A stretch of 64,000 bases of DNA from positions 1-64,000 of the forward strand of contig NZ_KB903587.1 in the NCBI RefSeq assembly GCF_000379805.1. The letters run 5' to 3'. The DNA comes from Lewinella cohaerens DSM 23179. Lineage in GTDB: Bacteria > Bacteroidota > Bacteroidia > Chitinophagales > Saprospiraceae. The notes under the pieces were generated by a model that saw nothing but the letters and a program-made list of their open reading frames with translations, made no database searches and had not been told where the DNA came from. Positions within the stretch are counted from its first letter, which is position 1, and every line of letters begins with the position of its first letter. The position numbers and the translations under genes are program-made. Shown in pieces: positions 59,583 through 64,000 of the stretch.

Positions 59583-60497
59583 TTATTGCGCTGTTCCTTT
59601 AGCAAGTTGACGGAATAATTCTTTGTCTTCTTCGGAGAGGTTCTTCGGAAGTACTACCTGATAAGTTAGATAAAGATCGCCGAAGCTTCCTTCTTTTTTA
59701 TAAACAGGGAACCCCTTGCCTTTCAGCTTCACTTTTGCACCGTTATCGGTTTCCGGCTTTACTTTTAGGCGAACCTTGCCGTCCATTGTATCAATAGTGA
59801 TTTCTCCGCCAAGAAGGGCGGTGTACAAATCGAGCGGCACCTCCAAATATAGGTCATCTCCCTCCCGGTGAAACGGTGTGTCATTGACAATATCGAAGCG
59901 GATGTACAAATCGCCAGCGGGGCCGCCATTGGCTCCTGAACCGCCCTGCCCTTTGATTTTAATTTCCTGTTGATCTTTTATACCCGCCGGGATGGTAAAG
60001 CGCAGGTTCTTTCCGTTGACCATCACGGTTTGCTTTTGCGTTTGGTAAACATCAGAAAGCTTTAAGCCAAGAGATGCCCGAAAATCTTGTCCGCGAAAAC
60101 GAGGGCTTCTTCTGCCAAAATTATCGGCACCACCGGTAAAGGATTGCCCGCCAAACATGGACTCAAAGAAGTCAGAAAAATCAGCATTCCCTCCTCCGTT
60201 GCTCCTATGACCACGGCTGGAGGATTGATATTGCTGCTGTGCTCTCCGCTGCTTTTCAATTTCATCCGCGTGTTCCCAGTCTTTGCCGTACTTATCGTAT
60301 TTTTTACGGTTTTCGGCATTACCCAAAACCTCATTGGCCTCATTGACTTCTTTGAATTTCTTCTCTGCTTCCTGGTCGCCAGGATTAAGGTCGGGATGAT
60401 ATTTCCGAGCGAGTTTGCGGTAAGCCTTTTTTATCGCTTTTTCGTCAGCATCCTTGCTAATTCCCAATATTTGGTAATAATCTATGAAAGCTGCCAT
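59583..60497 (-). CDS. cbpA: CbpA-like DnaJ-family co-chaperone
   Basis: A 304-residue protein with an N-terminal J domain (residues 1-70) holding the HPD motif in ARKYHPDLNPG, a Gly/Ser/Phe-rich linker (residues about 90-135), and two DnaJ C-terminal beta domains (GLKLSDVYQTQKQTVMVNGK, IPAGIKDQQEIKIKGQGGSG, then LKGKGFPVYKKEGSFGDLYL). It has no zinc finger, so it is the CbpA class. It stimulates DnaK and binds curved DNA in the family, and is paired with CbpM. Confidence 0.92.
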   Translation of the reverse strand: MAAFIDYYQILGISKDADEKAIKKAYRKLARKYHPDLNPGDQEAEKKFKEVNEANEVLGNAENRKKYDKYGKDWEHADEIEKQRRAQQQYQSSSRGHRSNGGGNADFSDFFESMFGGQSFTGGADNFGRRSPRFRGQDFRASLGLKLSDVYQTQKQTVMVNGKNLRFTIPAGIKDQQEIKIKGQGGSGANGGPAGDLYIRFDIVNDTPFHREGDDLYLEVPLDLYTALLGGEITIDTMDGKVRLKVKPETDNGAKVKLKGKGFPVYKKEGSFGDLYLTYQVVLPKNLSEEDKELFRQLAKGTAQ

Positions 60498-60577
60498 TTT
60501 CTATCTATTGTTTGTCTTTCTTCTTTAGAGTCACTTTGACTTTTACGATCCACGGAGACAATACCAAGTTAGTCAAA

Positions 60578-62245
60578 TTATCCACCACCACCTGATTTTC
60601 TGGGCTTATCCGTTGTCGTCGGCTTACGCACCGGAGCGGGTGATTGCTTCGTGGGTCTGGCTGGCGCTTGTTTGGTCGTGCGCGGTGCAGAAGGAACGGG
60701 ACTTGGCCGTCTTTCGACACGCTCTGCTGGGGGTTGACTTGGCCGTGGTGCTTCCTTCTTGGGTTGTTCCCAGGTGTTCCGGTGGTATTCTTCGGCTTGC
60801 CTTGTAGGGGCCGTTCTAGCCGGAATAGAGCGATCTGATGTCGGTAGATTGGTCTTCGCGTCTACATTCCCAGGGCGTTGAGTCGTTGGCACAGGCCTTA
60901 CTTGCTCATTCCCAATCGGAGATTTTGAAGGAGCTGTCTCCCTAAGCGTTTTGTAAGAACGGGTATTGTGAGCCAAGTACTTATCTGCCGTCAATTCTTT
61001 ACCAGGATTACGTTGATTGTACCGTTGGAGGTCATATTCAAATTCACCGTATTCCTTGAAATTGGAAGGATTGCGCGTAGTCCCTTCTATCCATTCGTCA
61101 GAAATGACCGTCCTTCGGTTGTCTCGCCAAACTTTCACCCCTCCTACAACACCACTGTGATGATTTGGATGATGATAATAATGGTTAACAAAATGACTAG
61201 ACAAGTGTGGCCACCAAATGTGATGTTCTGCTCTGTTAAAATACCAGTAAGTGAAGTGATAAGAAGGGAGACCTACGATCACCAGCACCTGACTATTCCA
61301 GGAAGAGAAACCCCAATCATACCAAAGCGGATAAGGTCGCCAGCAAGGGTAATCGTACCAACTCGGATATCCTAACCAATAAGGATAATGGTAATAATAA
61401 TGAACATCTACCCGCTGTGGTTCTTCCGTTTGGTAATACACATCATCACCCTCATCGTAATAACTATCATCGTAAGCATACGTTTCTGCATAAGCAGATG
61501 CCGCAACTTCTAATTCCTCTGCTAGTTCTGGATTAGCTTCCAGCTCTTGTTTCCAGTCTTCCAACTCTTGGGCATTTTTTCTAGCAACTACAAGATTGAG
61601 ACTATCCATTTGTGCCATCAGCCAGTCGGGATCACTACGGTACTGTTCTCCCACTAGCAGCGTCAGACTAATATTTTCCGTTAGCAAATCCAACACCTCA
61701 GGTAGGGCCAATAGCGCTTGCATTTGATCCTTGACCACATCGGGATAAACCGTCAATACTTGTTGAAAAGCGTTTGCGGCAGCCTCCTGTAAATCATCCG
61801 CATCGGCCAATAATCTTGGATAGTTAAGCAATGCCTGAAGTGCCTTTTCCTGAATTGCTTCGGGATAAGTTTTGAGTGCTTCGCGAACAGTGCGGTCATT
61901 CGCATTTGTAAGGGTAGCCAATTGGTGGATTAAATCCGGATAACGGGATAAATCCCAGATGACCTCCTGTACCTCACGTGACTGGTTGTTCATTAAATCC
62001 TGAAAGGTGGTACTGATTTTTTCCTGAATTCGCTGCAATTTCACGAGTACCTCAGGATAAAGAACAGCTTCCAGAATAATTGTCCGTGTAGTGGCTGGAT
62101 ACAGTACCAACGCTTCGATAGCTACTTGTTCCTCTTCCTGCAATTGGGCAAAAAAATCTTGATCGGTTTGCCCTTGTAGCAAAAATGACGAACAACCTGC
62201 AAATAGAAACAACACCAATAATTGACGCAGCAGATTATTTTTCAT
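60578..62245 (-). CDS. DUF3300-like exported protein, Tyr/Trp/His-rich
   Basis: A 555-residue protein with a signal peptide (LLVLFLFAGCSSFLLQG). Residues about 40-240 have helical repeats built on LYP/YP blocks (EALVLYPATTRTIILEAVLY, then LSRYPDLIHQLATLTN, and ALKTYPEAIQEKALQALLNY). The middle is extremely rich in Tyr, Trp and His (VHYYYHYPYWLGYPSWYDYP, about 285-330), and the C-terminus is basic and proline-rich (PARPTKQSPAPVRKPTTTDK). The repeat pattern fits the DUF3300 group of envelope proteins. The role is unknown. It lies between the chaperone pair and the kinase on the same strand. Confidence 0.78.
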   Translation of the reverse strand: MKNNLLRQLLVLFLFAGCSSFLLQGQTDQDFFAQLQEEEQVAIEALVLYPATTRTIILEAVLYPEVLVKLQRIQEKISTTFQDLMNNQSREVQEVIWDLSRYPDLIHQLATLTNANDRTVREALKTYPEAIQEKALQALLNYPRLLADADDLQEAAANAFQQVLTVYPDVVKDQMQALLALPEVLDLLTENISLTLLVGEQYRSDPDWLMAQMDSLNLVVARKNAQELEDWKQELEANPELAEELEVAASAYAETYAYDDSYYDEGDDVYYQTEEPQRVDVHYYYHYPYWLGYPSWYDYPCWRPYPLWYDWGFSSWNSQVLVIVGLPSYHFTYWYFNRAEHHIWWPHLSSHFVNHYYHHPNHHSGVVGGVKVWRDNRRTVISDEWIEGTTRNPSNFKEYGEFEYDLQRYNQRNPGKELTADKYLAHNTRSYKTLRETAPSKSPIGNEQVRPVPTTQRPGNVDAKTNLPTSDRSIPARTAPTRQAEEYHRNTWEQPKKEAPRPSQPPAERVERRPSPVPSAPRTTKQAPARPTKQSPAPVRKPTTTDKPRKSGGGG

Positions 62246-62263
62246 TTTCTTAATTTTAAAAGG

Positions 62264-63952
62264 TTATTTCTTCTTTCTCAAAGAAAAAATTGTTCTCAAT
62301 GCGAGCAGCGCCGCTATCCCAAAACCCACGATTCCCCACAAAGCGAAACCATTGACCAAAGGCGGTATTTTGGCTACAACAATCAACGAGGAAGCAATAA
62401 TGACAGCCACTACCAGCAGGGTATAGGAAAGGAGCTTGATACTATCGCTCAGTTTATCGGCAGTAGGTTGCAAGCCTTTGTGTTCAAACTCAATATGGAG
62501 TTTTCCTTCTTTTACTTTCCGTAAAATTTCGCGCAAATCTTCAGGAAGTTCACGCAAAAGGTTGGTAGTATCTTCGGCTGATCGCATTAGCTCACGCCGG
62601 AGCCGGAGGGGGCTGTATCTCTTTGACAACAAGCGTTGAACATAGGGGCCAATATTGGCAATGATATCGTAGTTGGGGTCGAGCTGTAAACCTACGCCTT
62701 CCATAATGACCAAAGCTTTCAGCAACAACAGTAAATTGGCCGGCAGTTTGATTTTATAATCAAAAAACAAGGCATTAAGACCCTGCATGACCTCCATCCC
62801 ATCAATATCTTCCAAAGCGATACTGGCATATTGCCGTAAGACGTAGATGATATCATATTCCAGCTCGCGCTCTTTGTCTTTGCTCAGGCCCGTAGAGAAT
62901 TTGAGGATCGCCTTTTTTAATCCCTGTACATCCTGATCATAAATAGCGAGGAGCAATTGAGCAAATAATAACTTGTCCCGATCACTCACAGTACCCACCA
63001 TGCCATAATCGAGGAAGGCGATGCGGCCATCCTCCAGCACGAAAATGTTACCAGGGTGAGGGTCGGCGTGAAAGAAGCCGTGTTCAAACACCTGCTCAAA
63101 ATACAACCCGATGCCTCGCAAGGCCAATTCTTCTCCCGTGATATTAAATTGAGATAATTGGTCGAGATCCGTGATTTTATAACCAGACACGTACTCCATA
63201 CACAGCACCTTGTCGGTAGACAATTCCCGGTACACAGCAGGAATCAACACTTTCGAATGGTCGCGAAACATTTGCTGAAAATGCAGCAAATTGGCCGCTT
63301 CTCTCCGGAAGCTCAATTCCTCGGTAATGCTTTGTTCAAACATCTTGACCAGCTCACTGGGTTGATAAACCAACAAAGCGGGAAAGTAGCTTTCAATAAT
63401 GCCCACCAATTGATTGAGGATCGTAATATCCGCAGCAACGACCTCGCGGATGCCTGGCCGCTGCACTTTCAAAACAACCTCTCTTCCTCCTACCAAACGT
63501 GCCCTATGCACTTGCGCCATAGAGGCAGATGCCAAGGGCTGGGGATCGAAATACTCGACCATTTCTTGCCAGGGGCGGGAAAATTCCTGCTCCAGGGTTG
63601 CATAAATCTCTTCTAGCGCTACGGGAGGTACTTGATCCTGCAATTTGGCCAGCTCCGTAATCAACTCATCGGGCAGTAAGTCCGGTCGATTACTCGCAAT
63701 TTGAGCAAACTTGATGAAGGTCGTCCCCAATTCTTCACACACGAGGCGGATACGCTCGTAGCGGGTAAACTCACTCACCTTTCGCCCCGCTCGACTGGGC
63801 ACAAACCGATTAGCCTGCGGTACCAGCTTATTGAGTGGTGGATGAGCGAGAAGGTCTTCGAACCCGTATTTCACAAAGGTTCCAAAAACCTTCTCATATC
63901 TCATCAAGGTAGAAGTGGTGGTAATATTTAGGGCTCCTCCCTTCATCGACAT
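62264..63952 (-). CDS. AarF/UbiB (ABC1) family kinase-like protein
   Basis: A 562-residue atypical kinase starting MSMKGGALNITTTSTLMRYE. It contains the KxGQ-like segment LGTTFIKFAQIASNRPDLLP, the Ala-rich nucleotide loop PLASASMAQVHRARLVGGRE, catalytic VVLKVQRPG, HADPHPGNIFVLEDG, and FLDYGMVG, with two membrane helices near the C-terminus (VAVIIASSLIVVAKIPPLVN and following). The family supports ubiquinone/menaquinone synthesis or lipid transport; no quinone gene is adjacent. Just beyond the start only 48 bases remain in the window, and I see no gene there. Confidence 0.9.
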   Translation of the reverse strand: MSMKGGALNITTTSTLMRYEKVFGTFVKYGFEDLLAHPPLNKLVPQANRFVPSRAGRKVSEFTRYERIRLVCEELGTTFIKFAQIASNRPDLLPDELITELAKLQDQVPPVALEEIYATLEQEFSRPWQEMVEYFDPQPLASASMAQVHRARLVGGREVVLKVQRPGIREVVAADITILNQLVGIIESYFPALLVYQPSELVKMFEQSITEELSFRREAANLLHFQQMFRDHSKVLIPAVYRELSTDKVLCMEYVSGYKITDLDQLSQFNITGEELALRGIGLYFEQVFEHGFFHADPHPGNIFVLEDGRIAFLDYGMVGTVSDRDKLLFAQLLLAIYDQDVQGLKKAILKFSTGLSKDKERELEYDIIYVLRQYASIALEDIDGMEVMQGLNALFFDYKIKLPANLLLLLKALVIMEGVGLQLDPNYDIIANIGPYVQRLLSKRYSPLRLRRELMRSAEDTTNLLRELPEDLREILRKVKEGKLHIEFEHKGLQPTADKLSDSIKLLSYTLLVVAVIIASSLIVVAKIPPLVNGFALWGIVGFGIAALLALRTIFSLRKKK

Positions 63953-64000
63953 TAGTTTGACAAATTAGAAATCGCTCGTTTCAAGTAGTTGAAAGATTCG

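Overview
The window looks like chromosomal DNA of a marine-type Bacteroidota, most likely of the Saprospiria/Lewinella lineage. The evidence is several secreted proteins with a type IX secretion (T9SS) C-terminal sorting domain, a carboxypeptidase-regulatory-domain TonB receptor, Bacteroidota-specific families (DUF3822 beside RsmD, DUF1573, DUF2452, DUF4386, TolB/TPR/AraC regulators), Kazal-like and PKD repeats, weak Shine-Dalgarno signals and frequent TTG/GTG starts. No database search was possible, so family names rest on motifs and gene order. No phage, CRISPR array, transposase, rRNA or biosynthetic cluster was seen. One tRNA gene (Arg-CCU) is present.

Layout. 1-900: end of a T9SS cargo gene, a strong terminator and a repeat-filled gap. 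912-5942: an Rrf2 regulator divergent from an assimilatory sulfite reduction/siroheme operon (sulfite reductase-HEPN fusion, SUMT, precorrin-2 dehydrogenase/ferrochelatase, ferredoxin-NADP reductase-like flavoprotein). 5951-8806: a TPR histidine kinase and NarL-type regulator. 8983-13471: two secreted T9SS proteins, one with twelve Kazal-like repeats between PKD domains, one with dockerin-like and possibly cohesin-like parts. 13643-17829: an unknown helical protein, a YjiK-like propeller and a 5'-nucleotidase split into two genes. 17850-23263: two paralogous membrane proteins, an ECF sigma/anti-sigma/periplasmic trio, an ornithine cyclodeaminase homologue and a DPM1-like glycosyltransferase. 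23423-33404: mostly housekeeping genes (exonuclease, PabB/PabC, RsmD, DUF families).

33405-42500: a 2033-residue alpha-2-macroglobulin with a thioester motif, a DAO-family flavoprotein whose start codon appears overwritten by a heptanucleotide array, a YjbR-type protein, a MITE-like element and the tRNA. 42600-50930: gene remnants, a TolB/TPR/AraC regulator, a TonB receptor, a serine hydrolase, DUF4386 and an apparently catalytically dead alpha/beta hydrolase. 51570-55436: an apparent operon of a T9SS-exported M12-type metalloprotease and a protein with about 16-residue repeats. 56062-63952: an RNA helicase, an orphan gene flanked by ~105 bp direct repeats, ClbS/DfsB, CbpM-CbpA, a DUF3300-like envelope protein and an AarF/UbiB kinase.

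The most unusual material is (i) the tandem Kazal-like repeat protein, (ii) a family of five GC-rich intergenic elements with constant boundaries and exchangeable internal hairpins, (iii) the heptamer array that removes a start codon, and (iv) the direct-repeat-flanked orphan gene. Ordinary regions (siroheme, PABA, RsmD, chaperones) look intact.
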